64,000 bases of DNA. Source: Colwellia chukchiensis. GTDB taxonomy: Bacteria > Pseudomonadota > Gammaproteobacteria > Enterobacterales > Alteromonadaceae. The stretch covers positions 1-64,000 of the forward strand of contig NZ_NBOC01000014.1 of NCBI RefSeq assembly GCF_002104455.1. Direction: 5' to 3'. The notes under the pieces are model-generated. The model did not search any database. It had not been told where the DNA came from and was given only the letters and a program-made list of their open reading frames with translations. Positions 27,856 to 38,397 of the stretch are shown here, in pieces; position 1 is the stretch's first letter; every line of letters starts with the position of its first letter. Position numbers and translations under genes: made by a program.

Positions 27856-29823
27856 CTAAGGCCCTTCTTGAAGAAAGCGCTCTGCTCGCTCTACGCGCCG
27901 AGGTTTACCGCGAACAATTAATGTATCTTCTGGCTGCAAAACGGTATCAGCATCGGGTTGTTCTATTTCTTTCTCTTCACGTCGCAAAGCAATGATGTAA
28001 ACGCGTCGCTCATTTAAATTTAATGCTGCAATAGTTTGACCACAAGCGTAGGAGTCAGCTGACAATATAATGGCATGGGCAAACTCGATGCGATCAATAG
28101 CATCAGCGCTCATATCTGTGTGTTCACCTTGGTAGAATCCATGTAAATGGTTGTAGTGATTTTTGCGCTCTCTTTGCACGCGTCGAAAAATGCGAGAAAA
28201 AGGCACGCCGGTTAAAGAAAGCACTTGTGATACTAACATCAAGCTTCCTTCGAGACTTTCTGGAACCACCTCATTGGCACCGGCAGCATGCAGCTCGTTC
28301 AACTGATCATCATTACGCGTGCGCACTAATATTGGCACCTCTGGTGCCAATGACCGTACTTTTTGGATCACATCCAGCGACTGCTTGTCATCACCAAAGG
28401 CTATCACAACAAGTTTAGCTTTTGAAAGTTGAGCCGCATGGAGTAACTCAGCTTGGCGTGATGAGCCAAATAAGACATTTTCACCCGCTTCTCGCGCTTT
28501 ACTTGTGCGCAAGGGGTCGATATCAATAGCAACAAAATCGATTGATTCGGGCTTTAAAAATCGACTAACGGTTTGCCCTATACGGCCAAAGCCACAAATA
28601 ATGACATGATTTTCTAAGCTGACATTCTTGGGCAGTACATCCAAACCTTGCGTGTTAATTTTTTCTTCCTGACTCAACCACAACCCCCAGCTACGGGCAT
28701 GATTAATCATGTAAGGTGTGATGGCCATGCTCAATACCCCGCTACCGAGCAATATTGCTGCTGTCGTCGCTGATAACAGCTCAACTTGGCTGGCCAGTGC
28801 AATTAGAACAAAACCGAACTCCCCCATTTGCGCCAACATAATGCCCGCGGCCCACGCATCTTTAGAAGACTCTCCTGCCCGTTTCGCTAGTATTGCCACA
28901 ATCAATACTTTAACCACCATAAAACCCACTAACAGCGCCAGAATAAGTAATGGCGAAGAAAACACCACCTCAATATTAAGCTTCATGCCAACAGTGACAA
29001 AAAATAAACCCAATAAAATATCGCGATAAGGTCTAATATCGGCTTCGAGCTGATGCTTATATTGGCTCTCACCTAACATCATACCCGCTAAAAATGCACC
29101 AAGTGCCATTGAAAGCCCAAACCACTGTGTTAACGCTGACGCCACCAAAGTAACTAATAGTGTTGTCAAAACAAACAGCTCGTCAGTTCTTACTTGGGCA
29201 ACTAGGTTAAATAGCCTAGGTAGTAGCCACTTGCCAGTTAACAGCAATAAAGACACTACAAAAATGCCTTTTACCAAGGCCGTTAACAAGGCTAAAACAA
29301 ACGACGAATCTCCATTTTGGGCTAATAAAGGTATGATTATCAACAAGGGCACGACAGCAACGTCTTGAAATAACAACACAGCAACCGACAATTGCCCCGA
29401 CTTTTTCTTCATGCCACCACTTTCGCTGAGCTGCCGAATAACAATAGCCGTTGATGACAAAGCTAAAATTCCGCCAATAGTTAAAGCAGCGGCAAAACTT
29501 TGACCAAACAGCATGGCAGCAAGCATAAACAGTAGCCCGGATATTGCCACTTGCAAACTGCCAACGGTAAACACTAAATGACGCATTGCCAGTAATTTAG
29601 GTAAAGAAAATTCAAGCCCAAGGGTGAACAGTAAAAATACAATGCCTAGCTCGGCAAAATGATCATAATCGACATGCTCTTGTGCTAACGCCAAGCCATG
29701 TTCACCCACAATAACGCCCGCCACTAAATACGCTAAAATTGCCGGTAATTGTAAGCGCCGAAAAAGCCATACAATTAAAACGGCACTCGACAAAATAGCA
29801 AGTAATTCAAGATGGCTTGTCAC
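27856..29823 (-). CDS. KefB/KefC-type monovalent cation:proton antiporter
   Basis: A 655-residue CPA2-family transporter. About 12 membrane helices occupy residues 1-375, with the characteristic GEHGLALA and LSSTAIVIRQLSE helix breaks. The cytosolic RCK/TrkA-N domain (about 400-520) has VIICGFGRIGQTVSRFL as a dinucleotide-binding loop, and VAIDIDPLR ends the second strand with an Asp. A TrkA-C domain (about 570-650) closes the protein. It should export K+ or Na+ in exchange for H+; the Kef name is by overall type, and no glutathione-binding residues are claimed. The start is GTG at 29823 with AAAGGA upstream. It is convergent with the patatin gene (110 bp), with no clear shared terminator. 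Confidence 0.88.
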   Translation of the reverse strand: MTSHLELLAILSSAVLIVWLFRRLQLPAILAYLVAGVIVGEHGLALAQEHVDYDHFAELGIVFLLFTLGLEFSLPKLLAMRHLVFTVGSLQVAISGLLFMLAAMLFGQSFAAALTIGGILALSSTAIVIRQLSESGGMKKKSGQLSVAVLLFQDVAVVPLLIIIPLLAQNGDSSFVLALLTALVKGIFVVSLLLLTGKWLLPRLFNLVAQVRTDELFVLTTLLVTLVASALTQWFGLSMALGAFLAGMMLGESQYKHQLEADIRPYRDILLGLFFVTVGMKLNIEVVFSSPLLILALLVGFMVVKVLIVAILAKRAGESSKDAWAAGIMLAQMGEFGFVLIALASQVELLSATTAAILLGSGVLSMAITPYMINHARSWGLWLSQEEKINTQGLDVLPKNVSLENHVIICGFGRIGQTVSRFLKPESIDFVAIDIDPLRTSKAREAGENVLFGSSRQAELLHAAQLSKAKLVVIAFGDDKQSLDVIQKVRSLAPEVPILVRTRNDDQLNELHAAGANEVVPESLEGSLMLVSQVLSLTGVPFSRIFRRVQRERKNHYNHLHGFYQGEHTDMSADAIDRIEFAHAIILSADSYACGQTIAALNLNERRVYIIALRREEKEIEQPDADTVLQPEDTLIVRGKPRRVERAERFLQEGP

Positions 29824-30121
29824 AAATAGTCCTTTTAGGGTGATAAAATGATAGCGCTTGTATAGGTAGCAAGTACCGGCAGCGGAAACAAAAACTTAAT
29901 ATAAGTGTAGCTTTGATGTCCTTGTGTTGTCTAAATGTTTTTCGGTAAGCTGCCAAAAAATGTCGCGTAAAAACGAAGCCTTACTTTCAGCTAAGGAGCG
30001 CAGTTTATATCGAGAACACAAAAGCTTTACGCTACGCCGACCATTTTGCTGACAACTCTTAATAATTGGTATTATTATTGCTTAAAAGCTAAAGCAATAA
30101 TACTAAATTTAGCTAGGAAGA

Positions 30122-31021
30122 ATGATGCGAACTGTTAATGTTGTAAACCACCCAAATACAAAGTTTAATGCTTTCACATTATTTCAACATAATGACAAAA
30201 AAAGCCAACGTAACTTAGCCATATTGGAGCGCCTACAAACAACACTAGATATTAAGCAGCTCATTGATATTTTTGCCACAGAAGTTGCAAAATATCTCAA
30301 CTTTTCTGGGCTTTACTTTAAGCATGCTGAGATCAGTGTCACCGCAAAAGGCAGTCGTGCTGGCAAAGTCGAACGCCAATTTGAATTAAGACTAAATGAA
30401 TGTTTTTTTGGCATTATCACTTACAGTGTCAATAGCCCAATCAGCCTAGATAATTATAAAGTACTGAACGAATTGCACCATTTACTGCTAAACCCTTTAA
30501 ATAACGCTGTGCGCTATCACCAAGCAATGCAGTTAGCAATGCAAGATGCCCTGACACAATTGGGTAACCGTCGACATTTTGACGAAGAAATCAAACGTAC
30601 AATGGCACAAGCGATTAGACGTCAAAGCCGTGTTGGTTTAATACTGTGTGATTTAAATAAGTTTAAAGCCATTAATGACTCCTTTGGCCACACAGTAGGC
30701 GATAATGTACTGATTCACTTTGCCGATGCTCTAAGGCAAAGTATTCGTGACGCTGATTGCATTTTCCGTTTTGGTGGTGATGAGTTTGCCATCATAGTTT
30801 GTGATGCATCACCGCAATCGCTATCAGCAATTGAGCAAAGAATTCAACATGCAATCGCACAAGATGCGCTATTAGCGCAATATAAAGTCGGCTGTGGTTT
30901 AGGGCTAGCCTTAATGAATAATGCCGATAGTGAAAACAGTTTATTTGAACGCGCCGATAGTGCACTCTATCGCCAAAAAATGACCATGGCCCATAAGCTC
31001 AGTATTGTTGCCTTGCGCTAG
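30122..31021 (+). CDS. Diguanylate cyclase (GGDEF domain)
   Basis: A 299-residue protein making c-di-GMP from two GTP. Residues 135-299 are the GGDEF domain: DALTQLGNRRHF opens it, LCDLNKFKAINDSFGH is the metal-binding strand, and the active site is GGDEF at 218-222. Five residues before it lies RDAD (209-212), the Arg-x-x-Asp inhibitory site, so product feedback is likely. The N-terminal ~130 residues hold a compact, weakly GAF-like sensor with no membrane helix; the input is unknown. AGGAAG precedes two adjacent ATGs (30122 and 30125); either could be used. A 10-bp hairpin (ATTATTGCTT at 30074-30083, AAGCAATAAT at 30092-30101) lies in the leader. Confidence 0.93.
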   Translation: MMRTVNVVNHPNTKFNAFTLFQHNDKKSQRNLAILERLQTTLDIKQLIDIFATEVAKYLNFSGLYFKHAEISVTAKGSRAGKVERQFELRLNECFFGIITYSVNSPISLDNYKVLNELHHLLLNPLNNAVRYHQAMQLAMQDALTQLGNRRHFDEEIKRTMAQAIRRQSRVGLILCDLNKFKAINDSFGHTVGDNVLIHFADALRQSIRDADCIFRFGGDEFAIIVCDASPQSLSAIEQRIQHAIAQDALLAQYKVGCGLGLALMNNADSENSLFERADSALYRQKMTMAHKLSIVALR

Positions 31022-31096
31022 CCAGAGCGCGTAACCAATTATCAGCTAACAAGAAAATAAACGCTTATCGCGGCAAGTTACTATAGCCTGCGTTAT

Positions 31097-31741
31097 TCAG
31101 CTCGAAAGCGTTCGTAACGCTTGTAACTTTTCATCTGGCGTAGCGCCTACATATAAGCGGCAAATACGTACCGCTTGCGCAAAGTTTTCTTTGCCAAGTT
31201 TTGCCAGTATTTGCTTTAGCAGCCCACTATCTAAACTAAAAGTTCGGCTAAAGTGGTCAATTGCATGCTCAAGGCTAGGATAACAGACACCATCAAACTG
31301 AAAGTCATTGCGACCTTCTTCGGTTACCACATCAATACCGTCAACAACCAAAGGCCAGCCCATAAAATTCAACCGAGCTTTTGCCACTTGATACATAAAC
31401 CAAGCACTTTTTTGAAACCCCGCAAAATTTCCACCTTCAAATCCCGCATTGGCAAGCGCTTCTTCAGTCCAATTTAACCCGATTGCTAAATCTTTTTGGT
31501 ACTTTTTCATAAGGGCTTTTTTCACTTGGCGTTGAACCTGCCAAATACTATCTACTGCAGCTTGTTTAGCCATATCAGTGCATTCAACACAACTAGGTAT
31601 CGTTAACTTTGGGTGTTGGCAGTCCAACACGATATGGTGTTGATCAGGAAAGGTAAATGCGTCAGCGGCTGGTTCGGCACAAAACCAGCACTGATAACGG
31701 TATTGAAACGGTATTTCAACAAAGTTTTTATGCTCTGTCAT
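31097..31741 (-). CDS. Conserved-looking protein with a zinc-finger-like N-terminus
   Basis: I do not recognise a named family for this 214-residue soluble protein. Near the N-terminus QCWFCAEPAADAF and IPSCVECTDMA give two Cys-x-x-Cys pairs about 30 residues apart, with His-35, His-36 and Cys-41 between them. This is a good zinc-site pattern, recalling HNH-type or treble-clef folds. The remaining ~150 residues are mainly helical and end in a Gly-Ala-Thr-Pro-Asp-Glu-Lys stretch. There is no signal peptide. It lies 32 bases after rhlE in the same direction, so the pair may be an operon. A nucleic-acid-related role is conceivable from that partner and the finger, but it is a guess. It is convergent with the GGDEF gene. 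Confidence 0.7.
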   Translation of the reverse strand: MTEHKNFVEIPFQYRYQCWFCAEPAADAFTFPDQHHIVLDCQHPKLTIPSCVECTDMAKQAAVDSIWQVQRQVKKALMKKYQKDLAIGLNWTEEALANAGFEGGNFAGFQKSAWFMYQVAKARLNFMGWPLVVDGIDVVTEEGRNDFQFDGVCYPSLEHAIDHFSRTFSLDSGLLKQILAKLGKENFAQAVRICRLYVGATPDEKLQALRTLSS

Positions 31742-31773
31742 AACAGTGTCTTTAAAATAAACGCCAATTGCGA

Positions 31774-33102
31774 CTAGCGTTTCTTTTTAGCGGTTTTAGT
31801 TTTAGCCCGCTGCGATTTTGCTCGTCGCTTTGCCGCAGGCTTGGCATTTTGCTTTTTGCGCGCCAACATCTGATTTTTCTCTTGTGTTGCCTGATAGCGA
31901 CTTTTTTTCAACGGTGCATCTTCTTTCGCATCATAATGTGCTGGTAGCGGCCTATCTAACTCATAGCCAGGGAGTACGATGCGCTCAAATTTCCGGCCAA
32001 TTAAAGCTTCAATATTATCCAAAAACTGTTCATCTTTCGGACTGACAAGTGATATCGCTGTACCTGATTTCCCAGCCCGGCCGCTGCGACCAATGCGATG
32101 CACATAATCTTCAGCTAAAAATGGTAAGTGAAAGTTCACCACATAAGGCAAATCACTGATATCGAGTCCGCGCGCGGCAACATCTGTCGCGACAAGCACT
32201 CTGACACTACCAGCCGTAAATTTTTCTAATGCTTTATTGCGTGCGCCTTGGCTTTTATCACCATGGCATAACGCGGTTTTTATGCCATCAAGCTCCAACT
32301 CTTTTGCCAGTATGTTGGCGCTTTCTTTGGTGCCCGCAAACACCAATACTTGTTGCCAGTTGTTGACACCAATAATTTCGGACAGCAGCTCGGCTTTTCG
32401 CGTTTCTGAAACCCAATATACTGATTGCTTTACCTTGCCAGATGTCGCATTTTGTTTGGCTACGGCAATCGTTTTAGGGGTTTTTAATAGCTTTTTGGCT
32501 AACGTTTTCACTTTGTTAGAAAATGTGGCGGAAAACATCATGGTTTGGTGTTTTGCTTTGATCAATGAGACGATTTGCTCAATGTCCTGATAAAACCCCA
32601 TATCCAGCATACGATCGGCCTCATCTAAGACCAAATATTTGACTTGCGACAAATCGACGTTGCGTTGCTCAAGATGTTCAAGCAAGCGGCCTGGTGTTGC
32701 AACCAAGATATCGACACCACTTTTTAGCATCTTAATTTGCGGCGGCATATTGACGCCGCCAAAAACCACCCCAGAACGTAAGGGTAAATACTCACTGTAG
32801 GCTTTTATATTCTTTGCTACTTGTGCCGCCAATTCACGCGTTGGCGTTAAAATTAATGCATTTACCGTACTGGTGCTATCAAAGCCGTCAGCGTTTATCT
32901 TGACATCTTTTGCTAAGGCATCGAGGATTGGCAAAGTAAACGCTGCGGTTTTTCCAGTGCCTGTTTGTGCGCTTGCTAATACATCAACGCCAGTGCGAAT
33001 AACCGGAATAGCTTGTTGTTGGATTGGGGTTAAAGTTTTATACCCGCAAGCCTTTACCGCCTTGAGTAAATTCGCTGAAAAACCAATTGCATCCACACTC
33101 AT
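31774..33102 (-). CDS. rhlE: DEAD-box ATP-dependent RNA helicase, RhlE type
   Basis: A 442-residue DEAD-box helicase that unwinds short RNA duplexes. The motifs run in order: the Q motif (GFSANLLKAVKACGYKTLTP), I (AQTGTGKT), Ia (PTRELAAQV), Ib (TPGRLLEH), II (DEAD), III (SAT), IV (VLVFAGTKE), V (ATDVAARGLD) and VI (HRIGRSGRAG). A Lys/Arg-rich tail (about 395-442) is typical of RhlE relatives and binds RNA. I start at the ATG at 33102 with GGTGAAG upstream, since the longer frame adds non-conserved residues. The leader before it holds a GC-rich inverted repeat (GCGCGCC 33152-33158, GGCGCGC 33169-33175). Likely roles are ribosome assembly or cold adaptation. SrmB/DbpA-like paralogues are less likely from the motif context. 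Confidence 0.92.
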   Translation of the reverse strand: MSVDAIGFSANLLKAVKACGYKTLTPIQQQAIPVIRTGVDVLASAQTGTGKTAAFTLPILDALAKDVKINADGFDSTSTVNALILTPTRELAAQVAKNIKAYSEYLPLRSGVVFGGVNMPPQIKMLKSGVDILVATPGRLLEHLEQRNVDLSQVKYLVLDEADRMLDMGFYQDIEQIVSLIKAKHQTMMFSATFSNKVKTLAKKLLKTPKTIAVAKQNATSGKVKQSVYWVSETRKAELLSEIIGVNNWQQVLVFAGTKESANILAKELELDGIKTALCHGDKSQGARNKALEKFTAGSVRVLVATDVAARGLDISDLPYVVNFHLPFLAEDYVHRIGRSGRAGKSGTAISLVSPKDEQFLDNIEALIGRKFERIVLPGYELDRPLPAHYDAKEDAPLKKSRYQATQEKNQMLARKKQNAKPAAKRRAKSQRAKTKTAKKKR

Positions 33103-33231
33103 TACTTCACCATTTTTTATATTATTGTCAAGAAGGCAGTCACTAAATCGAGCGCGCCAAAATATTAAGGCGCGCATTATAGCAGCTTTGTTATCGCTAA
33201 GTGTTATAAAAGTTGCAAGCGCTGTCGTTGG

Positions 33232-34665
33232 TTACTTTTTTGACCATACGCCCTGACTTAAATTAAAGCCTTGATGCTCTTTCTCATCGGGCTGGTAAGT
33301 GGGCAACACGCCTTTATCTTGCTGGCTATGATAGTCTTTGGTAATTTTCACCACCACTTTTGATAACATAAATAAGGCCGTAACATTTACCACTGTCATT
33401 AAGCCGGTCGATAAATCCGCTAAGGCGATGACTTCGGGTAATGTCGCAACCGAGCCAAAAACTAGCATGAATAAAAAGCCAATGCGTAAAAACCACTTTC
33501 CTAGTCTATTGTCCATTTTTAAATACTTTAAATTGTTATCCGCATAAGCAAAGTTAGCGACTATCGAGGTAAAAGCAAATAGCAATATCGCTATGGTAAT
33601 GAAATCACTGCCCCACGCTCCCACTTGATGCGCTAGCGCTTGTTGGGTTAATTGAATGCCTTCAGCTTGACTTGCGCTATCATGAAATAACAAAATTAAG
33701 ATTGCCGTACAAGAGCAGATCACTATGGTGTCAAAAAATACCGCGAGCATTTGCATATAGCCTTGTGAAACCGGATGAGGTGGAAAAGGCACCGCTGCCG
33801 CAGCAGCATTTGGCGCGCTGCCCATGCCTGCCTCATTTGAGTATAAACCTCGCTTAACCCCTTGAACTATAGCAGCGCCGACTAAGCCACTCCCCGCCTC
33901 TTTTAAACCAAAAGCTGAGCTAAAAATATCACTTATAATCATCGGCACTTTTGACAAATTCATCCCAATCACGCCAATACAAACAAATATATAAAGTAAG
34001 CCCATAAAAGGAACGGTTAACTCAGCAAAACGAGCAATATTTTTTAAACCGCCAAAAATAATCAATGCTGCGGCAATAGTAATAACAATACCGGTATACA
34101 AGGGATTAAACCCATACGAGCCATTAAAGGCACTGGTGATCGAGTTAGCCTGCACGGCACTAAACACAAAGCCATAGCCGAAAAATAAACAAAGTGAAAA
34201 GGTTACTGCCAGCTTTTTGTTGTTTAGGCCTTTGCTCATGTAATAAGCGGGGCCACCACGAAAATTGCCCATGCTGTCGCGCTCTTTATATAACTGACCA
34301 AGCGTACTCTCAGCAAATGCTGTCGCCATACCGACAAACGCAATAAGCCACATCCAAAACACTGCGCCAGCACCACCGAGTGATATAGCAACGGCAACCC
34401 CCATTAAATTACCTGTGCCGACGCGTGCCGCCAATGATGTACACAAGGCTTGAAATGATGATATTCCATGGCTCGAACGTTTTCGACTCGACTTTAAAAT
34501 GCTAAACATGTGAAAAAAGCGCGTAATTTGCAGCCCTTTCAAACGAAATGTAAACCAAATACCACAGGCACTTAGTAAGTAAATTAAAATACTGCCCCAC
34601 AAATAACCATTTATGGTTCCCACCCAAAGTTCAATGATACTGGGTTCAATAACATCTGCTGCCAC
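33232..34665 (-). CDS. AGCS-family sodium:alanine/glycine symporter
   Basis: A 477-residue integral membrane transporter with about 11 helices. The family signature is clear: FQALCTSLAARVGTGNLMGVAVAISLGG (given here in part as the Ala-Arg-Val-Gly-Thr-Gly-Asn block), FRGGPAYYMSKGL, and VQGVKRGLYSNEAGMGSAPNAAA. These bind Na+ and a small amino acid such as alanine or glycine (glutamine in some). The start is a GTG at 34665 preceded by GGAGA. It appears monocistronic: the pntAB terminator lies upstream, and the helicase gene downstream has its own leader. Substrate specificity cannot be told from sequence. Confidence 0.92.
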   Translation of the reverse strand: MAADVIEPSIIELWVGTINGYLWGSILIYLLSACGIWFTFRLKGLQITRFFHMFSILKSSRKRSSHGISSFQALCTSLAARVGTGNLMGVAVAISLGGAGAVFWMWLIAFVGMATAFAESTLGQLYKERDSMGNFRGGPAYYMSKGLNNKKLAVTFSLCLFFGYGFVFSAVQANSITSAFNGSYGFNPLYTGIVITIAAALIIFGGLKNIARFAELTVPFMGLLYIFVCIGVIGMNLSKVPMIISDIFSSAFGLKEAGSGLVGAAIVQGVKRGLYSNEAGMGSAPNAAAAAVPFPPHPVSQGYMQMLAVFFDTIVICSCTAILILLFHDSASQAEGIQLTQQALAHQVGAWGSDFITIAILLFAFTSIVANFAYADNNLKYLKMDNRLGKWFLRIGFLFMLVFGSVATLPEVIALADLSTGLMTVVNVTALFMLSKVVVKITKDYHSQQDKGVLPTYQPDEKEHQGFNLSQGVWSKK

Positions 34666-34978
34666 CGCAATTATCTCCGTAGCTAATAAAAAAATAACCT
34701 TCGCTTCATTAGTTTATTTCTACTGGCTAGATTGAGCTAAAAGCCATTATTTAAAAAGGGGAATAAATATGACGTATCGGCACACAAAAGTTATTGTGTG
34801 TAGTTAGGTCGCAGTAGAAATAGCTAATAATGTATTTAGCGTACAGCTTATCAAAGTTTTTAAGCCCATAAAGCACTTTGTGCCCGTATCAGGTAAATAG
34901 CAGCCATAAAAAATGCCAGTATCAACTACTGGCACTTATCATGCTCGATTTCTTATTGGCGAAATAGCCTAAGCTGCA
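34666..34978. other. Intergenic region between the AGCS gene and pntB
   Basis: About 310 bp holding the AGCS promoter and the pntAB terminator (34908-34934). A second small inverted repeat, CACACAA/TTGTGTG, lies near 34781-34801. No gene is seen. Confidence 0.6.
34908..34934 (-). terminator. Terminator of pntAB
   Basis: TGCCAGTA (34914-34921), loop TCAAC, TACTGGCA (34927-34934). On the minus strand it is followed by six T. It lies 45 bases past the pntB stop. Confidence 0.88.
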
Positions 34979-36382
34979 CTACAAGGCTTTAAAAATTTCT
35001 TCAACAGAGTCTTTCGCATCACCAAATAGCATTTGCGTATTGTCTTTAAAAAACAGCGGATTTTGCACGCCAGCATAGCCCATGTTCATCGAGCGTTTAA
35101 ACACTACCACATTTTTAGCATGCCAAACTTCTAGCACTGGCATACCGGCTATTGGGCTAGACGGGTCTTCTGCAGCGGCAGGATTAACCGTGTCATTGGC
35201 GCCTATTACTAACACCACATCGGTTTCAGGGAAGTCATCATTAATTTCTTCCATCCCTAATACGATATCGTACGGTACTTTCGCTTCCGCTAAGAGTACA
35301 TTCATGTGCCCAGGTAATCGCCCCGCTACCGGATGAATGGCAAAGCGCACATCGACACCGTGCCCTTTTAGCGCCTGTGTTAGTTCGTAAACCGGATATT
35401 GCGCTTGGGCAACTGCCATACCATAACCTGGGGTAATAATCACCGACTTAGCATTTTTTAACATATCAGCTACTGCCGCAGCATTGGTTTCTACATGCTC
35501 GCCGTAGTCAGTATCATTATCAATTACAACGTCTGTACCAAAGCCACCTGCTATAACACTAATAAATGAACGATTCATGGCTTTACACATGATATAAGAT
35601 AGGATCGCCCCTGAAGAGCCCACTAATGCGCCAGTAACAATTAATAAATCATTGCTAAGCATAAAACCTGCGGCAGCGGCTGCCCAACCTGAATATGAGT
35701 TAAGCATAGAAACAACCACCGGCATATCTGCGCCACCAATAGATGCCACTAAATGCCAACCAAAAACCAGTGCAATAATGGTCATGATATACAACAAACT
35801 GTTACCACCACCTTGCTCAACAAAGCTGATCATTAACAACAGGGATACCACACCCGCCGCTAAATTTAATTTATGGCGATGGGGTAACATCAACGCGGCA
35901 GAGTTTATTATGCCGCGTAGCTTGCCAAAGGCGACAACTGAGCCAGTAAAGGTTACAGCGCCAATAAAAACGCCAAGAAATACTTCAACTAAGTGAATAT
36001 TGGTTGCCATTTGTTGACTGTCGGTTAACGTGGCCAAAGGTGAATGATCCATTTCAAAGTAGCTATTATAGCCAACTAAAACTGCCGCTAAACCGACAAA
36101 GCTATGGAGAATTGCCACTAACTCTGGCATTTGGGTCATTTCCACCTGCTTTGCTAACCGCAAGCCAATTAACGCACCTATGACCATAGTGACAAAAATA
36201 ATCCATACATTATCAACACGGGGATCGGCTATGGTGGCAATTAACGCGATTGCCATACCAACAATACCGTACCAGTTACCGGTTTCAGCGGTTTGCTGCT
36301 TACTTAACCCCGATAAACTGAAAATAAATAATAGCGCTGCGACAATATAAGCCGCACTGATTAAACCTTGAGAAAATTCCAT
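34979..36382 (-). CDS. pntB: NAD(P) transhydrogenase subunit beta
   Basis: A 467-residue membrane subunit of the proton-translocating transhydrogenase, which uses the proton gradient to reduce NADP+ with NADH. About nine membrane helices (residues 1-260) precede the NADP(H)-binding dIII domain (about 290-467), with [42 protein letters not shown] (quoted in part) and [14 protein letters not shown]. The length equals the E. coli protein (462) within a few residues. AAGGACA precedes the ATG. It lies 10 bases after pntA and ends the operon. pntB is a known secondary SXT insertion gene in E. coli, but here it is intact. Confidence 0.95.
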   Translation of the reverse strand: MEFSQGLISAAYIVAALLFIFSLSGLSKQQTAETGNWYGIVGMAIALIATIADPRVDNVWIIFVTMVIGALIGLRLAKQVEMTQMPELVAILHSFVGLAAVLVGYNSYFEMDHSPLATLTDSQQMATNIHLVEVFLGVFIGAVTFTGSVVAFGKLRGIINSAALMLPHRHKLNLAAGVVSLLLMISFVEQGGGNSLLYIMTIIALVFGWHLVASIGGADMPVVVSMLNSYSGWAAAAAGFMLSNDLLIVTGALVGSSGAILSYIMCKAMNRSFISVIAGGFGTDVVIDNDTDYGEHVETNAAAVADMLKNAKSVIITPGYGMAVAQAQYPVYELTQALKGHGVDVRFAIHPVAGRLPGHMNVLLAEAKVPYDIVLGMEEINDDFPETDVVLVIGANDTVNPAAAEDPSSPIAGMPVLEVWHAKNVVVFKRSMNMGYAGVQNPLFFKDNTQMLFGDAKDSVEEIFKAL

Positions 36383-36392
36383 TATGTTGTCC

Positions 36393-37934
36393 TTACTTTC
36401 TAAACATTTTTAACATGCGTTTAGTGACAACAAAGCCACCGACAATATTGATTGTTGCAATCAAAATGGCAATTCCCGCCAGCGCTTGTATTACTGGGTT
36501 ATCGTTACCCACTTGTAAAATGGCGCCAACAATAATAATGCCTGATATTGCATTAGTCACACTCATCAGTGGCGTGTGTAGCGAATGACTCACATTCCAA
36601 ACCACGTTGTAACCAATAACACAAGCGAGCACAAATACGGTAAAATGCGATAAAAAGTCAGCCGGTGCAACGCTAGCGACCCAAGCAAACAGTATCGCGC
36701 CCGCCGCCATTAACGCATGTTTTTTAGTTTTGCTCATGGGCTCATCGGCTTTAATTTCAGCCTTGCGCGCAGGCTCAGCGCTTACTTTGGCAGCAGGAGC
36801 TGCACTAACTTGTATGGGTGGTGGTGGGAAGGTAATTTCATTGCCTTTAACCACTGTCATGTTACGAATAACCACATCATCAAAATCTATGGTTAAGGTG
36901 CCATCTTTGTCTTTACAAAGTAGCTTTGCCAAGCTGACTAAGTTGTTGGCGTACAATTGCGAAGACTGATTAGGCAATCGCGACACGAGATCGGTATAGC
37001 CAATCACTTTAACACCGTCTGCATTAACCACTTTACCTGCTTGTGTTAACTCACAGTTTCCCCCGCCAGCGGCGGCTAAATCAACAATAATGCTGCCGGT
37101 TTTCATCGATTCCACCATGGCCGCTGTGATCAGCTTAGGCGCTGGCTTACCAGGGATCATGGCGGTGGTTATAATAATATCAACATCTTTTGCCTGCTCA
37201 GCAAATAGTGCCATTTCAGCATCAATAAAGGCTTGGCTCATTTCTTTCGCATAGCCATCACCAGAGCCGGTATCTTCGGGCTCTTGGTAGTCAAGCTCGA
37301 GGAACTCAGCGCCCATACTTTCAATTTGCTCTTTAACTTCGGGGCGGGTATCAAAGGCACGAACAATAGCGCCTAAGCTGCTCGCGGTGCCAATAGCGGC
37401 AAGTCCAGCGACTCCAGCACCAATGATCATCACTTTTGCCGGTGGCATTTTGCCCGCAGCGGTGATTTGCCCAGTTAAAAAGCGACCAAAATGGTGGGTT
37501 GCTTCAATCACAGCGCGATAACCGGCAATGTTGGCCATTGAACTCAACGCATCCATTGATTGGCTACGGGTCATTCTAGGCACCATCTCCATGGCCAATG
37601 TGGTAATTTGTTTTTCTTTCAGTGCGGTAAGTAATTCGTCATTTTGCGCTGGCGCAATAAAGCTGATCAGGTGCGCTTGATCTTTCATTTGCGCTATTTC
37701 TTCAAGAGAAGGCGGATTAACTTTAAAAATGATATCCGACTGCCATACGTCTTTTTTGCTTTTGACACTGGCGCCTGCATCAATAAACTCTTGATCAGTA
37801 AAGCTTGCCTTGGTGCCACAACCTTTTTGTATATGTACTTCAAAACCAAGCTTGAGCAAGGCGGCAACTGCCGTTGGCGCACTTGCAACTCGGTTTTCAC
37901 CCGAGACTGTTTCTTTTGGTATACCAATAATCAT
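36393..37934 (-). CDS. pntA: NAD(P) transhydrogenase subunit alpha
   Basis: A 513-residue subunit. The NAD(H)-binding dI domain (about 1-375) opens [17 protein letters not shown] and carries the Rossmann loop [23 protein letters not shown] linker rich in Ala/Pro/Lys (about 375-405) leads to three to four membrane helices (about 410-505) that form part of the proton channel. The length is like the E. coli PntA (510). An AGGTGAT stretch precedes the ATG. First gene of pntAB; its promoter lies in the 463-bp divergent gap shared with the carbonic-anhydrase-like gene. The enzyme supplies NADPH for the amino-acid pathways encoded in this window. Confidence 0.95.
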   Translation of the reverse strand: MIIGIPKETVSGENRVASAPTAVAALLKLGFEVHIQKGCGTKASFTDQEFIDAGASVKSKKDVWQSDIIFKVNPPSLEEIAQMKDQAHLISFIAPAQNDELLTALKEKQITTLAMEMVPRMTRSQSMDALSSMANIAGYRAVIEATHHFGRFLTGQITAAGKMPPAKVMIIGAGVAGLAAIGTASSLGAIVRAFDTRPEVKEQIESMGAEFLELDYQEPEDTGSGDGYAKEMSQAFIDAEMALFAEQAKDVDIIITTAMIPGKPAPKLITAAMVESMKTGSIIVDLAAAGGGNCELTQAGKVVNADGVKVIGYTDLVSRLPNQSSQLYANNLVSLAKLLCKDKDGTLTIDFDDVVIRNMTVVKGNEITFPPPPIQVSAAPAAKVSAEPARKAEIKADEPMSKTKKHALMAAGAILFAWVASVAPADFLSHFTVFVLACVIGYNVVWNVSHSLHTPLMSVTNAISGIIIVGAILQVGNDNPVIQALAGIAILIATINIVGGFVVTKRMLKMFRK

Positions 37935-38397
37935 ATATCACCTTTTTAATCATTAAAAATACCATGGCAGATACTCTACAGCGCGTTATGCTACGACTAT
38001 TGGGTACAATAGGTATTTCATTCGACTTTAACGTTGAGTTTTATACTAGCGTTAAAATTATTATTATAATTATATCAATCGGACTAATTTATTGATGCGC
38101 TTGTCACTTTTATGCTTGGTGTTATAGCGCACAATGTGACCAACAATTAGCCATTTGCTCAAACTTAACCATGAGTTGATACGCTTAATGTTTTACCATT
38201 AATTGTTTGATTTTCATACATCAAGCTTGTTTATTTTCATTATAAAGCCAGCATCAAAACGTAATAAAGGCATGCTAAGGTCTAGTTTGCTTTCAGCAAA
38301 AAATAACGTAAGTTAGCCCAAGCAGGTAATTAAGTTTAAGCACTCGTTACCTTCTCTAAATAGCTTAAAAAAGTTAAAACTCGATAAGGAAATAGCC
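37935..38397. other. Divergent promoter region, pntA and gamma-carbonic-anhydrase-like gene
   Basis: A 463-bp AT-rich gap with no gene. An inverted repeat TTTAACG (38027-38033) / CGTTAAA (38050-38056) lies about 100 bp before pntA and could be an operator. No terminator-type hairpin is seen. Confidence 0.5.

Noticed and set aside
34979-37934. pntB as the insertion site of the ICE
   Set aside because: pntB is a known secondary SXT site, but here both pnt genes are intact and 28 kb from the element.
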